From Roseateles sp049532965 (GTDB lineage Bacteria; Pseudomonadota; Gammaproteobacteria; Burkholderiales; Burkholderiaceae_C): a DNA stretch of 64,000 nt. Each line of letters begins with the position of its first letter. Position 1 is the stretch's first letter. Made by a program: the position numbers and the translations under genes. Below, one piece after another: positions 8,627 through 18,097 of this stretch. The stretch is from contig NZ_CP186694.1 of the NCBI RefSeq assembly GCF_049532965.1, positions 62,001 to 126,000 on the forward strand. Reading direction: 5' to 3'. Under the pieces are notes generated by a model. That model saw only the letters and a program-made list of their open reading frames with translations. It did no database searches and had not been told where the DNA came from.

Positions 8627-9745
8627 ATGCGCCGGCTTGGCCTCGCTCTTTCAGCAGTCGTCTGCGTATTGCCGCTGGCCTTGGCCGCCTGCGGCGAATC
8701 GACGGCAACAACGGATCCACGCACCCAACCGCCGCTGGTGCGGACCGTAGCTGTACAGGACGCCTCGGGCTCCTCACGGTCCTTCACGGGAACCGTGGCG
8801 GCTCGGGTTCAAAGCGACCTCGGCTTTCGCGTGCCGGGCAAGGTGCTGGAGCGCCTCGTCGATACGGGCCAGACCGTGAAGCGCGGCCAGCTCTTGATGC
8901 GCATCGATCCCGTGGATCTGAAGCTGGCCGCCGAGGCCCAGCACGAAGCGGTCGCTGCAGCCAAGGCGCGCGCGCAGCAGACGGCTGACGATGAGCTCCG
9001 GTATCGCGACCTCCGCGGCACCGGTGCCATCTCCACGGCCACCTACGACCAGGCCAAGGCGGCGGCGGACGCGGCCAAGGCCCAGCTCAGCGCCGCCGAG
9101 GCTCAAGCCAGCGTGGCCCGCAACGCGAGCCGCTACGCAGAGCTGGTCGCCGATGCTGATGGCGTCGTCACTGAAACCCTGGCAGAACCCGGCCAGGTCG
9201 TAGGAGCGGGCCAGCCGGTCGTGCGCCTGGCCCATGCGGGACATCGTGAGGCCGTCGTCCAGTTGCCGGAGACGCTGCGTCCGTCGATCGGGTCGAAAGC
9301 CGTCGCCCGGCTGTTCGGCAACGAGAGCGTCGGTAGTCCCGTCAGGCTGAGGCAGCTTTCGAGCGCGGCCGACCGCCTTACCCGAACTTTCGAAGCCCGT
9401 TATGTCCTGGAGGGTGCGCTGGCGGACGCCCCGCTGGGCGCCACGGTCACGGTGGAAACGGCCGCCGAGTCTTCTACCGGGCAACCGACCCTGCAGGTGC
9501 CGATCGCGTCGGTCTTCGATGCAGGCAAGGGGCCAGGCGTGTGGATCGTCAATGGCTCGCCCACCAAGATCACCTGGCGCCCGGTCACGATCAAGCGTGT
9601 CGACGATGACCGCGCACAGGTCGTGGGCGACCTCAAGCGCGGCGAAACGATCGTCGCACTCGGCGCGCATCTGCTGCGTGAGGGCTCGCAGGTCCGGGTG
9701 ATGGGTCAGGCCGTGGCTGCTGCGAACAACGGGAGCCACCCGTGA
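8627..9745 (+). CDS. RND efflux periplasmic adaptor (membrane fusion protein), lipoprotein
   Basis: A protein of 372 residues. It has a lipoprotein signal (PLALAAC, Cys 22), then the adaptor architecture: a beta-barrel/lipoyl half-motif (FTGTVAARVQSDLGFRVPGKVLERLVDTGQTVKRGQLLMRID), a helical hairpin rich in Ala, Gln and Lys (residues about 105-165), the second lipoyl half (ADADGVVTETLAEPGQVVGAGQPVV) and a barrel domain. AGGGA precedes the ATG. Its last codons overlap the start of the permease gene (GTGA), showing coupled translation. It bridges the inner-membrane permease and the NodT-type channel. Confidence 0.94.
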   Translation: MRRLGLALSAVVCVLPLALAACGESTATTDPRTQPPLVRTVAVQDASGSSRSFTGTVAARVQSDLGFRVPGKVLERLVDTGQTVKRGQLLMRIDPVDLKLAAEAQHEAVAAAKARAQQTADDELRYRDLRGTGAISTATYDQAKAAADAAKAQLSAAEAQASVARNASRYAELVADADGVVTETLAEPGQVVGAGQPVVRLAHAGHREAVVQLPETLRPSIGSKAVARLFGNESVGSPVRLRQLSSAADRLTRTFEARYVLEGALADAPLGATVTVETAAESSTGQPTLQVPIASVFDAGKGPGVWIVNGSPTKITWRPVTIKRVDDDRAQVVGDLKRGETIVALGAHLLREGSQVRVMGQAVAAANNGSHP

Positions 9746-12700
9746 GCGAGAGCCGCTTCAACCTCTCGGTCCTCGCAGTCCGTGAGCGCGCGATCACCGT
9801 CTTCCTGCTGCTGTTGATCTCGCTGGCGGGGGTGATGTCGTTCTTCAAGCTCGGCCGTGCCGAGGACCCCGCCTTCACGATCAAGGTGATGACCATCATC
9901 ACCGCCTGGCCCGGCGCCACCGCGCAGGAGATGCAGGACCAGGTCGCCGAGAAGATCGAGAAGCGCATGCAGGAGCTGCGCTGGTACGACCGCACCGAGA
10001 CCTACACGCGGCCGGGCCTGGCCTTCACGACGCTGACGCTGCTGGACAAGACGCCGCCGGCAGAGGTACAGGAGGAGTTCTACCAGGCCCGCAAGAAGGT
10101 GGGCGATGAGATCAGGAATCTCCCGCCGGGGGTGATCGGCCCATTCGTCAACGACGAGTACTCGGATGTGACCTTCGCGCTGTACGCCCTGAAGGCCAAG
10201 GGCGAATCGCAGCGGGCGCTCGTGCGCGACGCCGAGAAGCTGCGCCAGAGGCTCCTGCATGTACCTGGCGTCAAGAAGGTCAACATCGTCGGCGAACAGT
10301 CGGAACGCATCTTTGTCGAGTTCTCCCACGAGCGCCTGGCGACCTTGGGGCTCAGTCCCCAGGACGTGTTCGCCGCGCTCAACGGCCAGAACGCACTGAC
10401 GCCCGCAGGCTCTGTCGAGACCCGGGGCCCCGAGGTCTTCATCCGTGTCGATGGTGCGTTCGACGACTTGCAGAAGATCCGCGACACGCCAGTGGTGGCT
10501 CAAGGGCGCACGCTGAAGCTGTCGGACATCGCCACCGTCAAGCGAGGCTACGAGGACCCGGCGAGCTTCCTGATCCGCAATGGCGGCGAACCGGCTTTGC
10601 TGCTCGGCATCGTCATGCGGGATGGCTGGAACGGCCTGGAGCTTGGCAAGTCGCTCGAAGGCGAGACCAAGGCGATCAACGCCGAGCTGCCGACCGGCAT
10701 CAGCCTCACCAAGGTCACCGACCAAGCCGTGAACATCAGTTCGGCCGTCGACGAGTTCATGGTGAAGTTCTTCGTCGCCCTGCTGGTGGTGATGGTCGTG
10801 TGCTTCGTCAGCATGGGCTGGCGCGTGGGTGTCGTCGTGGCCGCAGCGGTGCCTTTGACGCTGGCGGCCGTGTTCGTCGTGATGCTGGCGACGGGCAAGA
10901 ACTTCGACCGCATCACCCTGGGGTCGCTCATCCTGGCGCTTGGCCTGCTGGTCGACGATGCCATCATCGCCATCGAGATGATGGTGGTGAAGATGGAGGA
11001 AGGTTACAGCCGTCTGGCCGCCTCGGCCTACGCCTGGAGCCACACGGCGGCCCCCATGCTGTCGGGCACCTTGGTGACCGCGGTCGGCTTCATGCCCAAC
11101 GGCTTCGCGCGGTCCACTGCCGGCGAATACACCAGCAACATGTTCTGGATCGTCGGCATCGCGCTGATCGCGTCCTGGGTGGTCGCGGTCTTCTTCACGC
11201 CCTACCTCGGCGTGAAGATGCTGCCGAACTTCAAGATGGTGGAAGGCGGCCAAGAGGCGCTGTACGACACGCCGCGCTACAACCGTTTCCGCCGGACGCT
11301 CGGGCGTGTCATCGCGCGCAAGTGGCTGGTCGCCGGCTCGGTCGTTGGCCTGTTCGTCCTGTCCGTGCTCGGCATGTCCGTTGTGAAGAAGCAGTTCTTC
11401 CCGATCTCGGATCGGCCGGAGGTCCTGGTCGAGGTGCAGATGCCCTACGGCACTTCGATCAGCCAGACCAGCGTCACCGCCGCCAAGGTCGAGGCCTGGC
11501 TGGCCAAGCAGGCGGAAGCCAGGATCGTGACTGCCTACGTGGGCCAGGGCGCGCCGCGCTTCTACTTCTCGATGGCGCCCGAACTGCCCGACCCGTCGTT
11601 CGCAAAGATCGTCGTTCGGACCGACAACCAGAACGAGCGCGAGGCACTAAAGCATCGGCTGCGTCAGGCCATCGCCGACGGCCTGGCGCCCGAAGCCCGC
11701 CTGCGCGTCACCCAGCTCGTGTTCGGCCCCTACTCGCCGTTCCCCGTGGCCTACCGGGTGACCGGTCCCGACCCCGACGTGCTTCGGAAAATCGCGACCG
11801 AGGTCCGACAGGTCATGGACGCCAGTCCCATGATGCGGACGGTCAATACGGACTGGGGCACGCGGACGCCGACGCTTCACTTCACGCTGCAGCAGGAGCG
11901 CCTGCAGGCGGTGGGCCTGACCTCCAGCTCGATCGCGCAGCAGCTGCAGTTCCTGCTCAGCGGCGTGCCAGTTACCACCGTTCGCGAGGACATCCGGACG
12001 GTCCAGGTGGTCGCCCGCTCGGCTGGCGATGTACGGCTCGACCCGGCGCGTATCGGCGACTTCACGCTGGCCGGCGCCAACGGTCAGCGCATCCCGCTGT
12101 CGCAGGTCGGCGTCGTCGACGTGCGCATGGAAGAGCCCATCATGCGTCGGCGCGACCGGATGCCCACGATCACCGTGCGCGGCGACATCGCCGAAGACCT
12201 GCAGCCGCCGGATGTGTCCACCGCCATCACGAAGCAGCTCCAGCCCATCATGGACAAGCTGCCGAGCGGCTACAAGATCGAGCAGGCCGGCTCGATCGAG
12301 GAATCGGGCAAGGCGACGGTCGCAATGCTGCCGATCTTTCCGATCATGCTGGCGGTCACGCTGCTGATCCTGGTGCTTCAGGTCCGCTCCCTGGCGGCGA
12401 TGGTGATGGTCTTCCTGACCAGCCCGCTGGGTCTGATCGGCGTGGTGCCGACGTTGATCGTCTTCCACCAACCTTTCGGGATCAATGCGCTGGTGGGCCT
12501 GATCGCGTTGTCGGGCATCCTGATGCGCAACACGCTGATCCTGATCGGGCAGATTCACCAGAACGAACTGGCAGGCCTGCCCCCCTTCCAGGCCGTGGTT
12601 GAGGCGACGGTGCAGCGGGCTCGTCCGGTGATCCTGACCGCGCTGGCCGCGATCCTCGCCTTCATCCCGCTGACCCACTCCGTGTTCTGGGGGACCCTGG

Positions 12701-12867
12701 CCTACACGCTCATCGGCGGCACTCTGGCGGGCACGGTCCTGACGCTCGTGTTCCTGCCGGCGATGTATTCGATCTGGTTCCGAATACGGCCTGGCGTGGA
12801 AAGGGCGGGGACCGGCGCTTCGCCGGCCAGCCATGTCCGGGTGGGCGACTCGCCTAGCCCCAGCTGA
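9742..12867 (+). CDS. RND multidrug efflux permease (AcrB/HAE1 type)
   Basis: A protein of 1,041 residues, the usual length for a proton-driven RND permease, starting at a GTG that overlaps the adaptor stop. The first transmembrane helix (ITVFLLLLISLAGVMSFF) is followed by a large periplasmic loop, then the second helix group with GLLVDDAIIAIEMM, which contains the paired Asp residues of the proton relay, and a duplicated second half (residues about 520-1,030). The N-terminal signature GRAEDPAFTIKVM is typical of a less-studied subgroup of HAE1 pumps from beta- and gammaproteobacteria. The substrate is unknown. Confidence 0.95.
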   Translation: MSESRFNLSVLAVRERAITVFLLLLISLAGVMSFFKLGRAEDPAFTIKVMTIITAWPGATAQEMQDQVAEKIEKRMQELRWYDRTETYTRPGLAFTTLTLLDKTPPAEVQEEFYQARKKVGDEIRNLPPGVIGPFVNDEYSDVTFALYALKAKGESQRALVRDAEKLRQRLLHVPGVKKVNIVGEQSERIFVEFSHERLATLGLSPQDVFAALNGQNALTPAGSVETRGPEVFIRVDGAFDDLQKIRDTPVVAQGRTLKLSDIATVKRGYEDPASFLIRNGGEPALLLGIVMRDGWNGLELGKSLEGETKAINAELPTGISLTKVTDQAVNISSAVDEFMVKFFVALLVVMVVCFVSMGWRVGVVVAAAVPLTLAAVFVVMLATGKNFDRITLGSLILALGLLVDDAIIAIEMMVVKMEEGYSRLAASAYAWSHTAAPMLSGTLVTAVGFMPNGFARSTAGEYTSNMFWIVGIALIASWVVAVFFTPYLGVKMLPNFKMVEGGQEALYDTPRYNRFRRTLGRVIARKWLVAGSVVGLFVLSVLGMSVVKKQFFPISDRPEVLVEVQMPYGTSISQTSVTAAKVEAWLAKQAEARIVTAYVGQGAPRFYFSMAPELPDPSFAKIVVRTDNQNEREALKHRLRQAIADGLAPEARLRVTQLVFGPYSPFPVAYRVTGPDPDVLRKIATEVRQVMDASPMMRTVNTDWGTRTPTLHFTLQQERLQAVGLTSSSIAQQLQFLLSGVPVTTVREDIRTVQVVARSAGDVRLDPARIGDFTLAGANGQRIPLSQVGVVDVRMEEPIMRRRDRMPTITVRGDIAEDLQPPDVSTAITKQLQPIMDKLPSGYKIEQAGSIEESGKATVAMLPIFPIMLAVTLLILVLQVRSLAAMVMVFLTSPLGLIGVVPTLIVFHQPFGINALVGLIALSGILMRNTLILIGQIHQNELAGLPPFQAVVEATVQRARPVILTALAAILAFIPLTHSVFWGTLAYTLIGGTLAGTVLTLVFLPAMYSIWFRIRPGVERAGTGASPASHVRVGDSPSPS

Positions 12868-12980
12868 CCCAGCAGCCGCTGCACGGCCGGCAGCGGCACC
12901 CCATACGACGAGGCATCGCGCGTGCAGTTGCACACGCGGGGCCGCGCTTCGCCCTGATTCACCGATCAAGAGAGATCTTC

Positions 12981-13787
12981 ATGAACAACCCGCCCGTCGT
13001 ACTGATCACTGGCGTTTCGTCCGGGATCGGACTCGCCGCCGCCAAGAAATTCGTCGCGCGCGGAAGCCGTGTCTTTGGCACCGTGCGCAGCCTCGAGAAG
13101 GCCGCCCCGACCACCGGCGTCGAATTGATCGAGATGGACGTTCGCAGCGACGCCTCAGTGCTTGCTGGCGTGTCGGAAGTCATCGATAGCGCCGGACGCA
13201 TCGACGTCCTTGTCAACAACGCCGGCTTCAACATGGTCGGCGCCTTGGAGGAGACCACGCCGGAGGAGGCGTCCGCCCTGTTCGACACCAATGTGTTGGG
13301 CACGCTCAGGGTCTCGCGGGCGGTCCTTCCCCACATGCGGGCTCAGCGACAAGGCCGCATCATCAACGTGAGCTCGGTGCTGGGCTTCCTGCCTGCGCCC
13401 TACATGGGCGTCTACGCGGCGTCCAAGCATGCCGTCGAAGGGCTCTCGGAATCGCTGGACCACGAAGTGCGCCAGTTTGGCATTCGCGTGACCCTGGTCG
13501 AACCGTTCTACACAAAGACAAGCCTCGAAGCCAACTCGCCGCAGGCGGCGACCTTGATCGATGCCTACGACCGTGAACGCAAGCTCGTCACGAAATCTGT
13601 CTCCGCCAACGTCAATGGCGGAGATGACCCGGCGACGGTCGCCGACACCATCGTCGACGCGGCTTTCGGGACCTGGCGGATGCGACGCACGCCCCCGGGC
13701 CAGGCCTCCTTGCTGAGCAAGCTGCGCCGCTTCATGCCAGCCGGCCCGGTCGACAAGAGCCTGCGCAAGTCGCTGGGTTTGGGTTGA
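12981..13787 (+). CDS. Short-chain dehydrogenase/reductase
   Basis: A protein of 268 residues, classical SDR length. The Rossmann cofactor motif TGVSSGIG is at residues 10-17, NNAG at 79-82, the catalytic Ser at 131-132, and YAASK at 145-149 (catalytic Tyr 145, Lys 149). A basic Arg after the Gly motif (VARGSRVFGTVR) hints at NADPH use. It lies just downstream of the pump genes in the same direction with AGAGAG before the ATG, but has its own 110-base leader, so co-transcription is possible rather than shown. The substrate cannot be told from sequence. Confidence 0.92.
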   Translation: MNNPPVVLITGVSSGIGLAAAKKFVARGSRVFGTVRSLEKAAPTTGVELIEMDVRSDASVLAGVSEVIDSAGRIDVLVNNAGFNMVGALEETTPEEASALFDTNVLGTLRVSRAVLPHMRAQRQGRIINVSSVLGFLPAPYMGVYAASKHAVEGLSESLDHEVRQFGIRVTLVEPFYTKTSLEANSPQAATLIDAYDRERKLVTKSVSANVNGGDDPATVADTIVDAAFGTWRMRRTPPGQASLLSKLRRFMPAGPVDKSLRKSLGLG

Positions 13788-13868
13788 GCCCAACCCAGGG
13801 CGGAGTCATTTCGGCGAGGTCCTTGCCGTTCGACGCCCCGATGGGGCAAACCTTGAAGGAGTCCATCC

Positions 13869-14015
13869 ATGAAGACTTACCTGCTCGTTTCCCTGCTCGC
13901 GACGTTCACCGTGATTGCCGGTTGTGCGGCACCGGCCGACAAGAAGACGTGCGATGAGCCCCAGATTCAGCGAGAGCTGGGGTACACGGCGCCGGGCTGT
14001 GAACAAACCTCCTGA
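13869..14015 (+). CDS. Small lipoprotein (48 aa)
   Basis: A very short open frame with good signals: GAAGGAG 8 bases before the ATG, a lipoprotein signal (MKTYLLVSLLATFTVIAGC, Cys 19), then a mature part of 30 residues with two further Cys (CDEPQIQRELGYTAPGC) and a TGA stop. It sits between the SDR gene and the porin gene, 66 bases before the porin start. Many Gram-negative genomes carry tiny entericidin-like or uncharacterised lipoproteins of this size; I do not recognise the family. Confidence 0.65.
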   Translation: MKTYLLVSLLATFTVIAGCAAPADKKTCDEPQIQRELGYTAPGCEQTS

Positions 14016-14081
14016 ACTCGCCCCTTGGCCAACGCGAGTCGTTGGCTCATCAGCCAAACCAAAACAAATCCGGGGACATCG

Positions 14082-15434
14082 ATGAACATTCGCACTCGCG
14101 TCGGCCTTGCGGCCGCAGTGTCGGTTTACGCTTCCGGGGCAAGCGCTCAAGCGGTCCTCACGCTGTACGGCAACATCGACACCGCCGTCGACACGACGCA
14201 CAAGACGACGGGGAGCGCCGGTACGCCAATGGGAGCGTCCGCTGCGCTGATCTTTCCGCCCGGCAGCGCAGGCACGAGGACGCGGGTCACGCAGAGCTTG
14301 TCGCGCACCAACACTCTGGGCTTCAAGGGGCGTGAGGATCTGGGCGGCGGGTATGCGGCCGGCTTCATCCTGGAATCGCAACCGGGCAGCGACGACGGCA
14401 CCTTGTCCCAGGACGGGCGCTTCTTCGGCAAGCAGGCCATGGTGTACGTGACGACGCCAGGCGGCGAGGTCCGCATGGGGCGTCAGTACGCACCGATGTT
14501 CTTTTCCTTCGCAGCGGGCACGCCCGACGGCCTCGCCGGCACGGACCTGTTCACCGCTGGCTTGGTCACCAACACGCTGCAGATCAGGCAGGACAACCAG
14601 ATCAGCTACTGGGCTCGGGTCGGTGGCTTTGCGGCTGCTGTCTCCTATAGCCCCAACGCCGGTGTCTCGCGCATCGTGAGCCCGGCGCGCGGCAGCGCGG
14701 TGACGGCATCAACCGGTTCCATGCTGGGGGCCGCCGGCGCGGGCGCCGAAGCCTCGAGGTCCGAGTCCGGCGGAAAGCGCGGGCGGTCTGGCGGGCTGTT
14801 CCTCGGCTACTCCGCGCCGACGTTCAGTCTGAGCGCGGGCTTCCACTACAACGAGTTCGACGCTCCCGTCCTATCGCAGGGCGGCTCGATCTTCGAACTG
14901 GACAGGTACTGGGGTGTCGCGCTGTCCGGCAAGTACATGCTGTCGGTCGATGGTCCGTCGCTGCACGCGATGGTCCACGAGGGTCGCTACTTCGATGGTG
15001 ACGTCCTCAACCTGCCCGGTCAGCCGCCGCTTAGCCTGCCTGGCGCCGGCGGCTTCGACCCGAAGATTCAAACCTTCGTCGTCGGCGCGCGAGTCCCTGT
15101 CGGCAACTTCGTCTGGATCGGCGAGGCCGGCGAGAGCCGCTTCACGAACTTCACCCGCGGCAAGAACCGCGGCATCTCGCTGGGCGTGGACTATCAGCTG
15201 TCCAAGCGGACGGTGCTCTATTCGCGGCTGGCCGTTGCGGAGGATCGGCAAGGCAGCGTGCTACCCATCATGGGAGTGACACCCACGGGTGGGAGGCCGA
15301 TCAATGTCTCAGGTGGCCCTGATGCGATCCTCGCCGCGCTGGGTTTGCGTGAGACACCCGCCTTCAATGGCGTCGGCATATCGCCGGACGGAAGCTCCAG
15401 CATCCTTGCCCTCGGGATCCGTCACAGCTTCTGA
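14082..15434 (+). CDS. Gram-negative general porin (Burkholderiales type)
   Basis: A protein of 450 residues with a signal peptide (VGLAAAVSVYASGASAQ) followed by the porin opening AVLTLYGNIDTAVDTTH. Typical Burkholderiales-porin blocks follow: SRTNTLGFKGREDLGGGYAAGFILESQ, RFFGKQAMVYVTTPGGEVRMGRQYAP, and a C-terminal beta strand ending in Phe (SSSILALGIRHSF), the sorting signal for outer-membrane assembly. The insertion rich in Ala and Gly at about residues 205-235 is a loop. It forms a trimeric water-filled channel. The start at 14082 is set by the signal peptide. Confidence 0.93.
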   Translation: MNIRTRVGLAAAVSVYASGASAQAVLTLYGNIDTAVDTTHKTTGSAGTPMGASAALIFPPGSAGTRTRVTQSLSRTNTLGFKGREDLGGGYAAGFILESQPGSDDGTLSQDGRFFGKQAMVYVTTPGGEVRMGRQYAPMFFSFAAGTPDGLAGTDLFTAGLVTNTLQIRQDNQISYWARVGGFAAAVSYSPNAGVSRIVSPARGSAVTASTGSMLGAAGAGAEASRSESGGKRGRSGGLFLGYSAPTFSLSAGFHYNEFDAPVLSQGGSIFELDRYWGVALSGKYMLSVDGPSLHAMVHEGRYFDGDVLNLPGQPPLSLPGAGGFDPKIQTFVVGARVPVGNFVWIGEAGESRFTNFTRGKNRGISLGVDYQLSKRTVLYSRLAVAEDRQGSVLPIMGVTPTGGRPINVSGGPDAILAALGLRETPAFNGVGISPDGSSSILALGIRHSF

Positions 15435-15997
15435 GCCAAGCGAGTTCCGCCTCGACACGCGTGGCTGAGGCGGGTCGAGCGCTTAGCAACACCGATTGAA
15501 CCATTACCAGCAACTCGCCAGTCAGACCGCGATCGGGAGGGCCTGACTTAAATCCAGCGGCCCCCGGGCCAATTCATTGACTTGCAAGCGCAGTTGACAA
15601 ACCACTTGGAACGGCTTGCTCACTCGGCCTTTCAGCGATCTGCCGTTCGACCGACTTAGTCAAATTGAGCAAACGGGGCAAGTTATGCGATTCACGAGTC
15701 TGCCTGCGGGATTCTCACCGGCTCTCGTGATAACCCGGTCCCGTGAGCTTAGGTGCACTGCGGGCCGCTGCCGCCCGAGCGCTCAACCGGAACGATTGCA
15801 TCGCAATACTTAATTCTGAACTCGTCATGTTTGCATTGCGTCTTGGTTATCGTTTCATTGCGACACCGAAACTGGCCCGCGACAAACTGTACCCTGGGGG
15901 GTTTCGAGACGGCATTATCCGCCTCATGTAGCTGGACTCGCAATTTCTCATAATTATACGAACCACTACTTTCTACATTGCATCGAGGGCAGACAGC
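15435..15997. other. Intergenic region upstream of the pectate lyase
   Basis: About 560 bases with markedly more A and T than the surroundings toward the lyase start. No intact gene, PIP box or strong terminator was seen. Short frames here lack start signals and motifs. It likely holds the lyase promoter. Confidence 0.5.
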
Positions 15998-17737
15998 ATG
16001 CTTAACTTTAAGAAGTCGCCGTACTTGGCGGCAGTAGGATTGGCGTCCCTTCTGTTTGGCGGAACTTCGCACGCCGGTACGGCATCGCCGTCCAGTGGAG
16101 CGGTTATTACGCTCATCGGACAGAAGACCGGCCACTGTCTTGGGGTTACCAATTCCAGCACAGAGAGTGGGGCTCGATTGCGAATGCAAGCGTGCAGCGC
16201 TTCGCCATTCCAACAATGGAAGATCCTTTCCGACGCCGCCGGAGATTATCAGTTCGTCAACTTAGCAAGCGGCCTTTGTATCGATGTTCCTGGAGCTTCT
16301 CCCGATCGCACTGTTCTACAGCAATGGGGGTGCAGCAACGCCCCTTGGCAGAAATGGCAATTCCGCCAAGCGGGCCTTGTAAGCTACCAAATTACTTCGA
16401 AGTCAAGTGGATTAACGCTCGGGGAAGATGTTTCACGTAAGCCTGGATCGGTTCTCCAGTCGGCCTACACGGGCAGTGAGAACGAGCATTGGTCGTTGAA
16501 CACTGTCGACCCGGTGAGGACTGCGCGCGAGGACGGAGCAATCGGCTTCGGTGCGGGAACGACCGGCGGTGCCGCACCGCGCCACGAGGAAGTCACGGTG
16601 ACTGACCGAGCAAAGCTAGCGGCAGCGTTGTGTTCATCATTCAACGCCGCAGGCATCTGCACCGACACGACGCCACGCGTCATCCGCATTTCGGGCATCG
16701 TCGATTACCGAGGTCAGGAGGGCTTCGCCTACCAGATGGGGTGCGTGAATACAGCGATCTTCCAGAAGGGGGGGCTGAACTGCAAATCTCCAGGTGGTCA
16801 GCAGGAACAAATTCTGGACACTCAGGGCGCCTGTAGATCATCCAAGGCCCCCATGTACAAGGTTCGTTATGACGCCGCCAGCGACCGGCCATTAGTGATT
16901 GGCTCCAACAAGACAGTGATTGGGGTCGGCGCTGCCTCTGGCATCAAGGGCAAGGGCTTGAAGATCCAGAGTAACTCGAACATTATCATTCGTAACCTCT
17001 CCATTACCGACATCAATGACGGCGTGGTATGGGGCGGCGATGGGATCAGTGTGGCCGACGCACACCACGTGTGGATCGCCGACAATTTTATTGCGAGGAT
17101 CGGGCGGCAGCACATCGGGACGACTGGGGAGGCTCCGGTAAGGAACGTGACCATCTCGGGGAATTATTTCGATGGGACCTCCGACTATGGTTACTTTTGC
17201 AACGGCCGCCACTACTATGTTCTGCTGATGAATGGAGCCAAACAGAGTATCACGATTGCGGGAAACAGATTTCACAGCACCTCGGGGCGCTCTCCCGAGG
17301 TCGGAGAAAGAGGGGGCATTATCCACTTGGTGAACAACTATTACGACAATAACTACTGGACGGGCGGCGCAAACGGCACCGATAACACCGCGATACTCGC
17401 CGAGGGCAACTACTTTTCCCGTGGTGAGACGTTTCACCCCATCGCTGATTTCACCGGCAATAAGACCGACACGCACTCGAAGCAGGTTTTTGCCCCAATT
17501 GACAGCAACTTGGCGAGGGCGAATAACGCCTGCATCTCGGTGCTGGGGCGCAGTTGCGCGGCCAACGTCGATAATGGCAACTCCGTTGACGGGCAGGACT
17601 TTCACCTCAATCCGAAGGTGATGTCCACTATCCAGTCCATCAATTCGGCAGCGGAGGGAGTCAAGTCGTTGACTCCCGCAGATCCGTCTTCTTTGCCAAA
17701 CCGGCCGTACGGACCGCGTGCCAACATCGTGCCGTGA
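15998..17737 (+). CDS. Secreted ricin-type lectin / pectate lyase (PL1-like)
   Basis: A protein of 579 residues with a signal peptide (residues 1-26, ending SHAGTA). Residues about 35-170 form a ricin-type beta-trefoil: three repeats with Q.W motifs (FQQWKIL, WQKWQFR, NEHWSLN) typical of carbohydrate-binding CBM13. Residues about 190-560 resemble a right-handed beta-helix of polysaccharide lyase family 1: VIRISGIVDY, KTVIGVGAASGIKGKGLKIQ, NIIIRNLSI, WGGDGISVADAHHVWIADNF and HLVNNYYDNN are the classical pectate-lyase blocks. It should bind and cleave plant pectin or a similar polysaccharide outside the cell. The coding sequence is less GC-rich than its neighbours and an insertion sequence follows immediately, which suggests horizontal transfer. 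Confidence 0.88.
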   Translation: MLNFKKSPYLAAVGLASLLFGGTSHAGTASPSSGAVITLIGQKTGHCLGVTNSSTESGARLRMQACSASPFQQWKILSDAAGDYQFVNLASGLCIDVPGASPDRTVLQQWGCSNAPWQKWQFRQAGLVSYQITSKSSGLTLGEDVSRKPGSVLQSAYTGSENEHWSLNTVDPVRTAREDGAIGFGAGTTGGAAPRHEEVTVTDRAKLAAALCSSFNAAGICTDTTPRVIRISGIVDYRGQEGFAYQMGCVNTAIFQKGGLNCKSPGGQQEQILDTQGACRSSKAPMYKVRYDAASDRPLVIGSNKTVIGVGAASGIKGKGLKIQSNSNIIIRNLSITDINDGVVWGGDGISVADAHHVWIADNFIARIGRQHIGTTGEAPVRNVTISGNYFDGTSDYGYFCNGRHYYVLLMNGAKQSITIAGNRFHSTSGRSPEVGERGGIIHLVNNYYDNNYWTGGANGTDNTAILAEGNYFSRGETFHPIADFTGNKTDTHSKQVFAPIDSNLARANNACISVLGRSCAANVDNGNSVDGQDFHLNPKVMSTIQSINSAAEGVKSLTPADPSSLPNRPYGPRANIVP

Positions 17738-17815
17738 GTCCTCTCAGTAACTGAATCGCCCCAGGTTTGCTAGACATCTCCGAGCCTCAGAACTTGAGGC
17801 CCAATAGGAGGTGCC

Positions 17816-18097
17816 ACGAAAACGAAACAACGCTACCCGGAAGAATTCAAGATCGAGGCGGTCAAGCAGATCACCGAACGCGGCCACAAGGTCGCTGAGG
17901 TGTCGGCGCGAATCGGCGTCAGTCAGCACAGTCTGTACAAGTGGATCAAGGCTTATGGCGTGCCGGCACCTGAGCGGCAGGTGGCCAACTCGCAGGCTGA
18001 AGAGCTGCGACGACTGAAGGCCGAGCTCAAGCGCGTGACCGAGGAGCGCGACGTCCTAAAAAAGGCCGCAGCGTACTTTGCCAAGCAGTCCGGGTGA
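17816..18097 (+). pseudogene. IS3 orfA (start codon lost)
   Basis: Encodes KTKQRYPEEFKIEAVKQ... with the helix-turn-helix VSARIGVSQHSLYKWIKAYG and a leucine-zipper tail ending KKAAAYFAKQSG, the standard 90-residue OrfA of this IS group. A perfect AGGAGG at 17806-17811 precedes ACG where ATG is expected, so the start codon seems to have mutated. An A6G run at 18058-18064 is the programmed frameshift site that normally makes the OrfAB fusion. Confidence 0.8.

Noticed and set aside
15616..15997. Short frames before the pectate lyase
   Set aside because: No ribosome binding sites, no motifs and mutually overlapping; the region looks like promoter sequence.
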